A DNA stretch of 39,716 bases from Bacteriovoracaceae bacterium UBA6200 (GCA_002422605.1 DISW01000002.1:1-39716); one strand, 5' to 3'. Positions 30,319 through 39,712 are shown, counted from the first letter of the stretch. Notes: generated from the letters alone by a model not told the origin. Numbers and translations: made by a program.

Positions 30319-31646
30319 GTACGGAACAAGAGATTCTTATCCTTGGTGTTTCTCTATTACTTTCTGCCTTCTTCTCGGCATCTGAGGCAGCCTTACTGTC
30401 TTTGCCTCACGAGAAGGCCAAACAAATCGCTGAAGAGCATGGTTATGACTCTTGGGCGATGAAAAAATGGTTAGAAATTCCCAACGATATTTTGACCACC
30501 CTTTTGGTGGGTAATAACTTTTTTAACATTTTAATTGCCTCTCTCTCCACCAGTATCGCTCAAGGGTTTTTCTCAAATGATGCTATCGCGGTGAGTGTAG
30601 GGGTAACGACGGTTATCATCCTCATCTTTGGTGAAATTGCTCCTAAAACCATTGCTCGTGGAAATTCAGAGAAGTTTGCTCCCTTCAGCATTATGGTCCT
30701 TATGGGCTTCTTTTACATGATGTATCCAATTGTGAAAATTTTCACCAAGGTCATCCAGTTAGTCTTAGGGAAAAATGTTAATGTCCGCAGTCGTTTAGTT
30801 ACTAAAGATGATATTGAAGTCATGGTGGAAATGGCGGAAGAAGAGCGGTCTATTGACTCTAAACAAATTGATCTTCTGAACTCAATTCTGGAATTTCCTT
30901 CAATCAAAGTGAAGGACATTATGGTTCCTCGCACTCAGATTAAGAGCTTGAAGAAGAATTCAAATTTCATGGATGTTATTAAGATGGTCCAGGAAATGGC
31001 CCACTCTCGCTATCCCGTTTATGATGAAAATTTAGATAATGTCATCGGCTTCCTCCATATTAAAGATCTTGTCTTCTCTAGTCCCGAAGAACAGAAAGAT
31101 TTCGATATTTCTAAGTACGTTAAGCCTCCATTCTTTGTTTATGAACATATGAAAATTCAGGCGGTCTTTGATCACATGAATCGTAAAAAAGTTCACCTGG
31201 CCCTTGTGAAAGATGAAAATGGTATCGTTGTGGGAATGTTGACTCTTGAAGATATTATGGAAGAAATTTTCGGTGATATCCAAGATGAGCATGATGATGA
31301 CGAAGATTTAATTCCAGGTATCGAGAATGCTGAAGGTATTACGGTTCCTTCAACTATTTCCCTGCGCGATCTTTATAACGAATACGATATTGAAATCCCT
31401 CTAAATGATAATTATTCAACCCTTAATGGCTTTCTCATGGAGCAGTTAGGTAATGGTTTTCCCAAGAAGGGCCATATTCTCATCTGGGACGGATTTTCAT
31501 TCGAACTTGTTCGCGTTAAAAATTCGGAAATTAAAGAAGTTAAAATTAAATCAACTGCTAATACATATATGAGTGAAGCTGATAGTTCTAAAAAAAAGAA
31601 TGAAGCTCAGAAGCATGACCATCACCCTGCAATTGGTGCAAAATAG
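30315..31646 (+). CDS. CNNM/CorC-family transporter or cation-efflux regulator (DUF21-CBS-CorC)
   Basis: Inner-membrane protein of the hemolysin C/CorC/CNNM family, linked to Mg2+ or Co2+ efflux. A DUF21 domain with about four membrane segments (residues 5-155, SAFFSASEAALLSL and FGEIAPKTIA) is followed by two CBS repeats (about 195-310, IMVPRTQIKSL, RYPVYDE, GFLHIKDL, GMLTLEDIMEEIFGDI) and a C-terminal CorC_HlyC transporter-associated domain. The tail is Lys/His-rich (KHDHHP), perhaps metal-binding. The length of 443 is normal. It is 3 nt before the flavoprotein gene. Confidence 0.92.
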   Translation: MSTEQEILILGVSLLLSAFFSASEAALLSLPHEKAKQIAEEHGYDSWAMKKWLEIPNDILTTLLVGNNFFNILIASLSTSIAQGFFSNDAIAVSVGVTTVIILIFGEIAPKTIARGNSEKFAPFSIMVLMGFFYMMYPIVKIFTKVIQLVLGKNVNVRSRLVTKDDIEVMVEMAEEERSIDSKQIDLLNSILEFPSIKVKDIMVPRTQIKSLKKNSNFMDVIKMVQEMAHSRYPVYDENLDNVIGFLHIKDLVFSSPEEQKDFDISKYVKPPFFVYEHMKIQAVFDHMNRKKVHLALVKDENGIVVGMLTLEDIMEEIFGDIQDEHDDDEDLIPGIENAEGITVPSTISLRDLYNEYDIEIPLNDNYSTLNGFLMEQLGNGFPKKGHILIWDGFSFELVRVKNSEIKEVKIKSTANTYMSEADSSKKKNEAQKHDHHPAIGAK

Positions 31647-31649
31647 GTC

Positions 31650-32627
31650 ATGGACCATAAAATCTTCCCAGTATGTGTGATAGGTGGAGGTTCGGCCGGT
31701 ACGATGGCCGTTCTGAGAACTGTTTTAAATAATGACGAATGTCTCTTCTTTCCCGGATCCCCAAAAGATAAAAAGCGATCTCGTGATTTATGGGTGAGGA
31801 AGGTTGAGAATATCCCGGGTCACTTTCAATATAAGCGCGGCATTCAGGAACCAAATCTTGAAACTCTGAAGTGGATTTCCGAATCCGATTTCAAGGATAA
31901 GCTCCATCAACAAAAAAATACCGGAGTCCTGAGTTTAAAAAAACAAGGCGATCACTTCGAGATTACCGATTCCAAGAACCAGATCCATTATGCTCAATAT
32001 ATTATTCTTTGCACTGGAGTGATGGATGTTCAGCCAGAAATCAAAGGTACCATTGAAACAGTTTTTGATTATGCCAACGCTCAGACGATTGATTACTGCC
32101 TGATTTGCGATGGTCATCATGTCCTCAATAAAAGAGCATCCGTTATCGGTCACGGTAACGGAGCCGCTTGGGCCGCAATTATGCTTCATGAACGATATCA
32201 ACCGAAAGAATTCACCATTCTCACTAACGGAAAAAAACCAGAATTCCAGCCTGATACTCAGAAGCTTATTGATCATTACGGCATAAAAGTTAAAGAGGAT
32301 TTCATCCTGGATGTCGTGGGTCAGGATAAAGGAAAAATCTTAGAAGGTTTTACTTTAGAAGATGGCACACTGATCGAAACAGATATCTGCTTCGTCTCAA
32401 TGGGTATGATTATTTATAATGAATTGGCCAAACAGTTAGGAGCTGATCTCGACGACAGAGGCTTTGTTAAGGCCGAAGAGAGTGGTTTAACATCTGTTCC
32501 GGGGCTTTATGTTGCCGGTGATCTTAAGGCCAATACGAAAAAACAAATCTATACAGCTTGGGACTCGGCCGTGAATGCCGCAAATTCCATCAATATGAAA
32601 ATTCGTTCAGCACGACGTCCTATTTAA
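31650..32627 (+). CDS. Thioredoxin-reductase-like flavoprotein
   Basis: Low-molecular-weight thioredoxin reductase fold. FAD motif VIGGGSAGTMAVL is at residues 10-22, redox pair Cys150-Cys153 in YCLICDGH (usual form CATCDG), a second nucleotide site GHGNGAA at 168-173 and FAD site VPGLYVAGDL near the C-terminus. The NADPH 2'-phosphate motif HRRxxxR normally found about 20 residues after GxGxxA is missing (here LTNGKKPEFQ). The electron donor may therefore be NADH or a ferredoxin. Its 325 residues fit. The convergent neighbour encodes a [2Fe-2S] ferredoxin and overlaps by eight bases. Confidence 0.85.
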   Translation: MDHKIFPVCVIGGGSAGTMAVLRTVLNNDECLFFPGSPKDKKRSRDLWVRKVENIPGHFQYKRGIQEPNLETLKWISESDFKDKLHQQKNTGVLSLKKQGDHFEITDSKNQIHYAQYIILCTGVMDVQPEIKGTIETVFDYANAQTIDYCLICDGHHVLNKRASVIGHGNGAAWAAIMLHERYQPKEFTILTNGKKPEFQPDTQKLIDHYGIKVKEDFILDVVGQDKGKILEGFTLEDGTLIETDICFVSMGMIIYNELAKQLGADLDDRGFVKAEESGLTSVPGLYVAGDLKANTKKQIYTAWDSAVNAANSINMKIRSARRPI

Positions 32628-32937
32628 TTGGAATAATACAGACGTCGCCCAGGACTTTAGCGCGACAAGAAAGTCTTATTTCTTTGCCTTCTACAAATTC
32701 CTCTCCATGGACCTTGGTGAACTCATCTTTGAGGGCTTCAATGGTATTTTGTTCAATAACACCAGGAGCTTGTAGGTTCTCTTTGCCACTTATAACCTCT
32801 ACACGGCATGCCCCACATGAACCCGAAAGGCACCCATGCGGTAACTCTTCTCCGCGGTCATAGAGAGCGTCGTAAAGAATCTCATTTTCATTTACTTCAA
32901 AAACTTTCGGGGTGTCTTTAATTGACACTCTGGGCAT
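32620..32937 (-). CDS. [2Fe-2S] plant-type ferredoxin
   Basis: Small electron carrier. Cluster ligands are Cys36, Cys41, Cys44 (CLSGSCGAC, C-x4-C-x2-C) and Cys91 (LSCRA). The start at 32937 is chosen because AAGGAAG lies 9 nt upstream; an in-frame ATG at 32985 would add an unrelated 16-residue extension. The 105-residue length fits. It converges on the thioredoxin-reductase-like gene and diverges from leucine dehydrogenase. Confidence 0.9.
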   Translation of the reverse strand: MPRVSIKDTPKVFEVNENEILYDALYDRGEELPHGCLSGSCGACRVEVISGKENLQAPGVIEQNTIEALKDEFTKVHGEEFVEGKEIRLSCRAKVLGDVCIIPIK

Positions 32938-33046
32938 AAGATTCTTCCTTGTCAAAAACATCTGAGAGATTAATACTTCTCGCAAATAAGTTTAACTCAA
33001 CTCATAATTTTGTCACCCGGTAAAACCGGTACGAGAGGAGAACTCT

Positions 33047-34150
33047 ATGTTAACGCTTGAGAAAATGTACTCAATGGGCCACGAAGAAGTGGTTTTTGTT
33101 CAGGATAAATCCTGTGGTTTAAAAGCAATTGTTGGTATCCACGATACAACTCTTGGTCCAGCTCTAGGTGGAACAAGACTTTGGCCTTATGCCAATGAAG
33201 AAGAGGCATTAGTTGACGTTCTTCGTCTCTCTCGAGGAATGACCTATAAAAACGCTATTTCTGGATTAAATCTTGGTGGCGGTAAGGCCGTTATCATTGC
33301 TGATCCAAAAAATAAGAGCGAAGCTCTTTTCCGCTCATTTGGTCGTTTCATTGAATCTCTTAACGGCCGTTACATTACTGCAGAAGATGTGAACACAAAC
33401 GTTGAAGATATTGAGCACATTTTCACTGAAACAAATCATGTGACTGGTGTTTCTCTTGCTAACGGCGGTTCAGGTAACCCATCTCCGTATACTGCTTTAG
33501 GTGTATTCCGCGGTATTGAAGCTTCTGTTACAAAAGTATTTGGTTCTCGCGACCTTAAAGGCAAAACAATTGCTCTTCAAGGTGCTGGTTCAGTAGGTTT
33601 CGAGCTTTCAAAACTTCTTAATGAAGTTGGTGCTAATATCATTTTCACAGATGTAAACGAGAAGAATATTCAGAGAATGAAAGATGCATTCCCAAATGCA
33701 AAATTCGTTTCTCCAACAGAAATCTTTGGTGTTGTTTGCGACATCTACACTCCATGTGCACTGGGTGCTTCAGTAAACGACGAAACAATTCCTCAGCTTA
33801 AAGCTAAGATAGTTTGTGGTGCTGCTAACAACCAACTTAAAGAAGATCGTCACGGATTGATCCTGAAAGAAAAAGGGATCCTTTATGCTCCTGATTACCT
33901 GGTTAATGCCGGCGGCGTAATGAACGTTTCAATTGAGTTTGAAGGTTGGGCAGATTCTAAGTCACGTCGTATGGTTGATACCATTTACGATAAGACTCTT
34001 GAAGTTTTTGCTATTTCTGATGAACAAAATATTCCAGTTAATAAGGCTGCCGATGTAATGGCAGAAATGAGAATTGAATCGATGAGAAGAATTAAAACTT
34101 CTTATCTTGGAAAAATCTCTCACCGTATGCCTGGTCAAAAAAGAAGATAA
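33047..34150 (+). CDS. ldh: Leucine dehydrogenase (Glu/Leu/Phe/Val dehydrogenase family)
   Basis: NAD-dependent oxidative deamination of branched-chain amino acids. Catalytic lysines Lys68 (MTYKNA) and Lys80 (GGGKAV) fall at exactly the positions known for Lysinibacillus leucine dehydrogenase. GPALGGTRLWPY and the Rossmann motif GAGSVG are intact. Its 367 residues match leucine rather than glutamate dehydrogenases; phenylalanine or valine as substrate cannot be excluded. GAGGAG precedes the ATG, and a CCGGT/ACCGG hairpin (33017-33029) sits in the leader. A strong terminator follows. Confidence 0.9.
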   Translation: MLTLEKMYSMGHEEVVFVQDKSCGLKAIVGIHDTTLGPALGGTRLWPYANEEEALVDVLRLSRGMTYKNAISGLNLGGGKAVIIADPKNKSEALFRSFGRFIESLNGRYITAEDVNTNVEDIEHIFTETNHVTGVSLANGGSGNPSPYTALGVFRGIEASVTKVFGSRDLKGKTIALQGAGSVGFELSKLLNEVGANIIFTDVNEKNIQRMKDAFPNAKFVSPTEIFGVVCDIYTPCALGASVNDETIPQLKAKIVCGAANNQLKEDRHGLILKEKGILYAPDYLVNAGGVMNVSIEFEGWADSKSRRMVDTIYDKTLEVFAISDEQNIPVNKAADVMAEMRIESMRRIKTSYLGKISHRMPGQKRR

Positions 34151-34160
34151 TTTCACTCTG

Positions 34161-34190
34161 AAAGGCCCTCTCATGAGGGCCTTTTTTTTT
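34161..34190 (+). terminator. Rho-independent terminator of leucine dehydrogenase gene
   Basis: A perfect 10-bp stem (34161-34170 with 34175-34184), TCAT loop, and an unbroken T run through 34190. Confidence 0.93.
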
Positions 34191-34234
34191 GGCACCAATC
34201 ATGCTTCTTAGTTTCCTGTCAGAAGGAGGCAATT

Positions 34235-34516
34235 ATGAGGTTTGATGAAATTACAGGACGTTTGGGAAGCATCAAAAGCAGCATGCAACATTACTGGTCA
34301 AAATTGACCAGCCGAGAAACACCCACGCCCCCCCATATCGAAAACTACCACTATGAATCCCACCGAATTGATCAGTTTCCCACTGAATACAAAGTTGAAC
34401 AAGACCGAGATCAATCCCACTTAATCGATGCCGGCATCTATGATGAAGACGAATATTCAGTGAATCGTTCGCGGAAGAGTACGGGGCAGCCGGAGTCGGG
34501 GGTGGAGTATCATTAA
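34235..34516 (+). CDS. Small hydrophilic protein of unknown function
   Basis: The 93-residue product is very polar, with no signal peptide or membrane segment. It is rich in Tyr, His, Asp and Glu (HIENYHYESHRIDQF), which suggests a disordered or binding-dependent protein. AAGGAGG lies 7 nt upstream of the ATG, the strongest ribosome-binding site in this part of the window, and supports it as a real gene. It overlaps the 3' end of the convergent repeat lipoprotein gene by four bases. No family recognised. Confidence 0.65.
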   Translation: MRFDEITGRLGSIKSSMQHYWSKLTSRETPTPPHIENYHYESHRIDQFPTEYKVEQDRDQSHLIDAGIYDEDEYSVNRSRKSTGQPESGVEYH

Positions 34517-37500
34517 GGCAAGCTATTAAAATAATTTTGGACGTTAGTGAGTTCACCAGGAAGAATCCCATCATCTATAACGATGACTTCTTCAATGTTT
34601 CCATCGAAGCTCATTGGGAACATTGGGCCAGGCGAATAGCCTTGCGCTGCTGAATATGTGACTTCAATTTTATAGCGAGTTATTAGGTTAAAATTCGTAT
34701 CGTGGTTAATAGCAGGTCCAACTCCATTTACTTTGGCACTAATCGTTTCCATATCAAAGTTATCATCTGCCAGAACACCTTTAAGCTTTATGTCGTTTTC
34801 AAAGAAAGAGTGGATAGCAGGGTCTGTAGGAACGGTTGAATCGACCTCTGAAGTAGGAGTTTCGAAAGCTATGAAAACTGTTTTTATATTGGACATAGAA
34901 TCGATTAGATTCAATTGATCATTTCCTGGAGTGATTGAAGTCGCAGGGAGAGGCGCAAGGTTATTAAAGTCGCTCTTAACCCAGATTTTGATTTCTGGAT
35001 ATGTCACATAGTAGGAAGAAAGGCTGAGAGAAGAAAAGGTTAAAACAGCATCATTTCCTATAACGTCTGTAATACTTTCTCCTGGATCTAAAATAATACT
35101 GTTTACCGGAGGAAGCCCGGCCATATCGAAATGACTTCCGTCTAATGTTCGCTCAAAAACCAAGGTGTCCGAGTCCGGGCCAGGAACATAATCAAGATCA
35201 TCAGTGCCTGCAGTGAAATCTAAAGCGATGCTAGGGGTTCCTGTTACTTTTACAACTTCAGAGAAGGTGAGAGTGACCGAAATTTTATCGCCGCTTACGT
35301 GAGTCTTCGCTCCTGAACCATTACGAGCAGAAATAGTCGGAGCTTCAGCATCAACAAGAATTCCAGGAGTAGCTTGAGGAGTAAATGAACCCGTTACGAG
35401 ATTATTACCAAGATCACGGGCATAGGCTGTTGTTCCGTTATTAGCAAGAGTCGTGCCTACACTCACTCCATCATCATCGAAATCACCATCCTCAATTGGA
35501 TAGCTGAAGGTATGTATTGTGTCTGTTTTATCGGCCGTCGCTTTTAAAACTTTTGTGGTTGAGGCTCCAACGGTAATAGGTATGCTAGGAAAGTTGGTAT
35601 CACGCAGGATTGTAACTGCTTCAGAAAACTCTACAGTAAAAAGCAGATTTGTTCCGAACTTATAGGTACCAATAGGTGTCACTGGAGTTACTGATAAAAC
35701 AGACGGTGCTACCGTATCAACTAAAATGCCTGTTGTTGTAAGAGGATCAAAGGTTAAGCCTGAAGCTGCAGGAGCATTTCCTGCCTGGTCGGTGACCGTT
35801 GCAGTTAAGATTGGAGTAATAACTACACCATCATTGTCATTACGACTTCCGAGCCCACTGCTGTCATTTCCAGACCCTCCATTCGGCCGGTGAGTTATCG
35901 CGGCTGTTTGTGCTCCCCCTGCATAGTAGAGAGGTACATTCACTCCTCCCACATCCATCGGAATCGTTCCACTCGTGTAACTTACTGGCTCATTCCAATT
36001 TACTGTGAAATTCATAATGGGACTTACTGTCGAGTAAGTTCTGTTTGCAGGTTGGTTAACACTGCTGATGAATGGTCTTACTCCATCAATCTTAGTGTTA
36101 CTTATTTGCGTAACAGGTAAGGTGGTAGAAATGTTGGTGCCATAATTATCAGTGATGACCCCATCGTTAAGTTTAATACTACTTATTCCAATATTTCCGT
36201 CATCATCGATCTCTCCTTCCTGAATAACGTAACGGAAGATGAGTGCCGTTTGACCATCGCCTGATAGGTAGGGAACAGAAACGGTCTTATTATCAAAAGT
36301 TAGATCAATTGTTGGAACACCATCAGTTTGAGTTACTTTTAGACTGGTATTAAAATTAATGGTGATATCAAGTGATTGCCCTATGATCCATTTATTATCT
36401 AGGGCAGTACCCCAAGCGGCACTAGTGTCGTCAATATTACGAACGACCGAAATCGCTGCAGGTAGGACTGCGTTCACTATAACTCCTGAAGTGTCAGGAA
36501 CTACAAATGAGTTGTTGTTGTAGGTGGTAGGGCCAACGGTGAAGCTAGTAAAAAAGCTTTTCCCAATGGGAGCCGTTCTATTGCCAATTGTTCCACCATT
36601 CTGAGTAAGTGAAGGAGCTACAGTGATTCCTGTCGCTACATCTCCCGGAGTAAGAGTGTAATTAAAAGTTAAAAACTTTGTTCCATGTCCTCCAGCATAC
36701 TGGGCTTGACGGGTATTCGCTCCAATCGTGAGAGGAAGATAAGAAATATTAGGAGAAACTGTTGAAATATTAACTTCACGATTAAATTCGAGCACTACAC
36801 TGAGTGTAGAACCTGCGAGATATGTACCTGCGGTTGGAACAGTGACACCCACGACATAGGGAGAGTCTCCGATGATTCTGATAATCGCCGTAGTATCGCG
36901 TGCAGCATTTGCTGTTTCAACGGCCAAAGTTAAATCTGCAGTATTCCCGGTTGAATCTTCAATCGAGCCTCCATTTAAATTTATAAGATTGGAAACAGAA
37001 TCAAATCTACCATTAGCTCCCGCATCGTTAATTGTGACTTCATATGAGAAGATCAAATCTTTCGTCCCTGATCCTGATAAATACTCAAAATTGACAGTAT
37101 TATTTCCAATATCAGCTTGAAAGTAAGGAGTACCAGTTACGACAACTGGTTCACTGAAAGTCATTCTAAAGAGCACATCATCCCCAGCACGGTAGTAACC
37201 AGGAAGACTATTGAAAACAAAACTGGAAATAGTGGGAACCACGGCATCGACTTCAAGATTTGACATGTTTGTTTGAGCTACACTTCCAACATCACAATTC
37301 GTTAGTGTTCCTCTGTCATCAAACTGAAGCACACTTCCATTAAGCTCAAGCGCATTGATGTCTATACCGTCCGGATCTTCTTCTGAAGCCTGAATGGTAT
37401 AGCTAAAGCGAAGTTTTTTTGGAGTCGGTTGATCTACAAAATCGGCATAGCGAGTAGTGGAACCAATGGTTAAACGTAAGCGTGGAGAACCTGAGGTGGT

Positions 37501-37710
37501 ATCCATAACAATATCGTAAGGGAATGAATAAATCAGAGAAACAACATCACCAGTGGTGTAGTTTTGGGTTGTCGGCGCCTCTAAGGTAAAGGAGTTGGTT
37601 GCAGGTTTATGACCTGAAATGAGACCTCCACCCGGAGCACTATCCTTGACCTGGCAAGAGGACACGAGGAAGAAAGCGAAAAGGAAAAGCGTCATGCTAA
37701 AGCTGTTCAT
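34513..37710 (-). CDS. Large repeat lipoprotein with Ig-like bacterial repeats and a C-terminal LamG/ConA-like domain
   Basis: A 1065-residue predicted surface or outer-membrane lipoprotein: the signal peptide ends in lipobox VSSC at Cys19. About seven diverged repeats of 110-140 residues follow (from about residue 41 to 900). Each has the pattern YxxGDxxxxxxxFSExVxVTGTPxxxxxIG, then YxSGSGTxxLxFxYTI, acidic DDDG, and LNGGxIxDxxGN, a motif set common in bacterial adhesion and surface proteins. The last 165 residues start IKIWVKSDFN and end GNIEEVIVIDDGILPGELTN, the usual opening and closing signatures of LamG/concanavalin-A-like domains. Acidic loops suggest Ca2+ binding. A role in surface attachment is inferred. 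Confidence 0.85.
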   Translation of the reverse strand: MNSFSMTLFLFAFFLVSSCQVKDSAPGGGLISGHKPATNSFTLEAPTTQNYTTGDVVSLIYSFPYDIVMDTTSGSPRLRLTIGSTTRYADFVDQPTPKKLRFSYTIQASEEDPDGIDINALELNGSVLQFDDRGTLTNCDVGSVAQTNMSNLEVDAVVPTISSFVFNSLPGYYRAGDDVLFRMTFSEPVVVTGTPYFQADIGNNTVNFEYLSGSGTKDLIFSYEVTINDAGANGRFDSVSNLINLNGGSIEDSTGNTADLTLAVETANAARDTTAIIRIIGDSPYVVGVTVPTAGTYLAGSTLSVVLEFNREVNISTVSPNISYLPLTIGANTRQAQYAGGHGTKFLTFNYTLTPGDVATGITVAPSLTQNGGTIGNRTAPIGKSFFTSFTVGPTTYNNNSFVVPDTSGVIVNAVLPAAISVVRNIDDTSAAWGTALDNKWIIGQSLDITINFNTSLKVTQTDGVPTIDLTFDNKTVSVPYLSGDGQTALIFRYVIQEGEIDDDGNIGISSIKLNDGVITDNYGTNISTTLPVTQISNTKIDGVRPFISSVNQPANRTYSTVSPIMNFTVNWNEPVSYTSGTIPMDVGGVNVPLYYAGGAQTAAITHRPNGGSGNDSSGLGSRNDNDGVVITPILTATVTDQAGNAPAASGLTFDPLTTTGILVDTVAPSVLSVTPVTPIGTYKFGTNLLFTVEFSEAVTILRDTNFPSIPITVGASTTKVLKATADKTDTIHTFSYPIEDGDFDDDGVSVGTTLANNGTTAYARDLGNNLVTGSFTPQATPGILVDAEAPTISARNGSGAKTHVSGDKISVTLTFSEVVKVTGTPSIALDFTAGTDDLDYVPGPDSDTLVFERTLDGSHFDMAGLPPVNSIILDPGESITDVIGNDAVLTFSSLSLSSYYVTYPEIKIWVKSDFNNLAPLPATSITPGNDQLNLIDSMSNIKTVFIAFETPTSEVDSTVPTDPAIHSFFENDIKLKGVLADDNFDMETISAKVNGVGPAINHDTNFNLITRYKIEVTYSAAQGYSPGPMFPMSFDGNIEEVIVIDDGILPGELTNVQNYFNSLP

Positions 37711-37805
37711 GATCTCTTTATCGGCATTCTTAGGGTTGTCTCTTAAAACCTTAAGTTAGGAGGGGAAAAAAATGCCTTCTGCGAGTTTTAAAGGGGATAA
37801 AGAGT

Positions 37806-37811
37806 TAGAAT
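37806..37811 (+). promoter_or_regulatory. Possible -10 element of the outer-membrane lipoprotein gene
   Basis: TAGAAT, 11 nt before the ATG at 37823, which itself lacks a Shine-Dalgarno. No good -35 is visible at 16-18 nt. If used, the transcript leader would be only about five bases. Confidence 0.3.
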
Positions 37812-37822
37812 GAATTATTCTT

Positions 37823-38536
37823 ATGAAACTACTTCTACTCTTAAGTCTTTTATTTCAAGTAAGTTGCGCCACTAAGTACATAGTACCTGGAAACCGCTTC
37901 ATGACTCCCGAGACCCAAGGTGGGGCTTTACGCGGGCAATTTGAACTCCAAATCACGAATGCTACTCAGATGGCCATTGATACCAGTAATGGAGATGCTG
38001 AAAACGGTGTTCTTTATGAGGAAACCTCGCGGGTCGGATTCTTGTTATCCAGTTCTTTTTTTGATTCATTTGATCTGTTTTGGGCGCACGTGGGAAGTGC
38101 GAACTCTTTAATCGGCGCCAAGGTTCAGTTCATAGGAGATCCAAGGATTTCTGGAAGTGCTGGCCATAAATTAGCAATAGCAGCTGCCATGGGCGGGAAT
38201 GAACACGAAACAGATGATGAAACAGTTAAATTTGAATTGAGTGGGAAGGAGTTCATGCTTCTCTATGGATATCGTATAAATGCCAATATCCTTCCTTACT
38301 CCAACTTGTCTTATGCTAAATATGATTTTGAAGGCAATATCATTTCTTCAGATCCTCTGCTTAACGGGCTTAGACCAAAGCTTGAAACAACCGCCCTTTC
38401 TCTAAGCGGCGGGGTGGAACTCACTTACGACGTCTTCTTTGCCAAACTTGAGGGCACTTATCAACAATTAGAAACTACTGATACAAAGAATAAAAGCCGT
38501 CTGATTTTAGGGTATTCACTGGGCCTTAATTGGTAA
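37823..38536 (+). CDS. Putative outer-membrane lipoprotein, beta-rich
   Basis: The 237-residue product has a short signal peptide with lipobox QVSC (Cys15). The mature part alternates hydrophobic and polar residues in many short stretches (RVGFLLSSSFFDSFDLFWAH, FMLLYGYRINANILPYSNLS), ends in an aromatic residue (LGLNW) and has Gly turns, as expected for an eight- or ten-strand outer-membrane barrel. I do not recognise a family. It is followed by another outer-membrane gene with its own promoter. Confidence 0.78.
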   Translation: MKLLLLLSLLFQVSCATKYIVPGNRFMTPETQGGALRGQFELQITNATQMAIDTSNGDAENGVLYEETSRVGFLLSSSFFDSFDLFWAHVGSANSLIGAKVQFIGDPRISGSAGHKLAIAAAMGGNEHETDDETVKFELSGKEFMLLYGYRINANILPYSNLSYAKYDFEGNIISSDPLLNGLRPKLETTALSLSGGVELTYDVFFAKLEGTYQQLETTDTKNKSRLILGYSLGLNW

Positions 38537-38556
38537 GTGGAGGTTTTGTCCCTTCC

Positions 38557-38585
38557 TTGAGCCTACTTCACACTTCTTCTAGAAT
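38557..38585 (+). promoter_or_regulatory. Probable promoter of the FadL/PorV-like gene
   Basis: TTGAGC (38557-38562), exactly 17 nt, then TAGAAT (38580-38585). Four and five of six consensus bases match. The predicted start is around 38592, at the AGGAG ribosome-binding site, so the leader is about 14 nt. Confidence 0.62.
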
Positions 38586-38605
38586 AGTATGTAGGAGAAA
38601 CCGTT

Positions 38606-39712
38606 TTGAAACACTTACTAACTTTCTCTTTATCTCTTTTGGCCGCCAGTGGTTTGGCCCACGCTAAACTTGATTTCGAAGATGCTGCCTTTCCTGAGTT
38701 TGTGACATCCTCCCGTGCCTTGGCCATGGGGAACGCCTATATTAATAAGGTTGATGATTCTTGGTCTGCTTTCTATAACCCCGCAGGGCTTGGTACTGTT
38801 CGAAAACCTCAATTTCACATTGCTAATATTCATTTAGAAGCGAGTTCCGGTTTATTAAGTGCTGTGGGTGATGGTCCGGCAACGGCCATTCCAGGAAACT
38901 TCATTGATTCTTTTGATCCTGAAGAGATGAGAACCGCCTTGGCAAAAGATCAGGGAAAGCTTTCTCATTCAAGACTAAATTTTTTTCCTAACCTCACTGT
39001 CCGAGGTTTAACACTGGGATATCTTTTCTCCCAAAGAAATCGGGCCATTATTAATGATGATGTTGCCAATGAATTTGAAGTAGCAGAAAGAAGAGATCAT
39101 GGACCAGTAATGGCCCTTAATGCTTCTTTATTTGGCGGTGTTTTAAAGCTCGGTGCCTCTGCTGTATATTTAAATCGCCGAGAACTTTATAAAGTCTTTG
39201 GACCCAGCGATCCTGTAAGTATTAATACTGAAGATGATTATCAAAGTGGAAGCAGTGTCCAAGTCACTGCTGGAACTAGACTAACTTTGCCTTTTACTTT
39301 TTTACCAACAATCTCCGCAGTTTTAAGAAATGCTACTGATAGCAGATTCTCAGGTGAAGACGGTGATGCGGGTGTTCCGGATAAAATTAAGCAAACTATT
39401 GATGTTGGTGCTTCCATCACTCCGCAGATTGGGAAAATAGCCAGACTTCACATCGAAGCGAACTTAAAAGACGTAAATAACGCCTATGATACTGACTATA
39501 AACGTCGAATGGCCGCCGGTGTAGAACTTGATTTTGCCCGAAGAATTTTCGTACGTGCCGGTTGGGGTGATGGTTGGGGCTCGGGAGGTATCGGAGTCAG
39601 ATCCCGGACTTTCATTATGGATCTAACTACTTACGCTATTGATCGTTCCCTGGATGGTTTTCGTGAGGAAGAAGACCGCCGCTGGGTTCTATCCCTTTCT
39701 TCAGGCTTTTAA
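38606..39712 (+). CDS. FadL/PorV/UPF0164-like outer-membrane protein
   Basis: The start is TTG at 38606, supported by AGGAG eight bases upstream and an immediate signal peptide (cleavage after AHA, about residue 20). The N-terminal part of the mature protein carries RALAMGNAYINKVDDSWSAF followed by YNPAGLG, the hallmark of the FadL/PorV/UPF0164 barrel families. Amphipathic strand patterns run to a terminal Phe (SLSSGF), the usual outer-membrane insertion signal. Its 368 residues fit a 14-strand barrel. The cargo (lipid, hydrophobic compound or secretion partner) cannot be told. Confidence 0.8.
   Translation: MKHLLTFSLSLLAASGLAHAKLDFEDAAFPEFVTSSRALAMGNAYINKVDDSWSAFYNPAGLGTVRKPQFHIANIHLEASSGLLSAVGDGPATAIPGNFIDSFDPEEMRTALAKDQGKLSHSRLNFFPNLTVRGLTLGYLFSQRNRAIINDDVANEFEVAERRDHGPVMALNASLFGGVLKLGASAVYLNRRELYKVFGPSDPVSINTEDDYQSGSSVQVTAGTRLTLPFTFLPTISAVLRNATDSRFSGEDGDAGVPDKIKQTIDVGASITPQIGKIARLHIEANLKDVNNAYDTDYKRRMAAGVELDFARRIFVRAGWGDGWGSGGIGVRSRTFIMDLTTYAIDRSLDGFREEEDRRWVLSLSSGF

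Noticed and set aside
32635..32985. Longer ferredoxin with start at 32985
   Set aside because: The extra 16 residues are not ferredoxin-like, while the ATG at 32937 has AAGGAAG at good distance.
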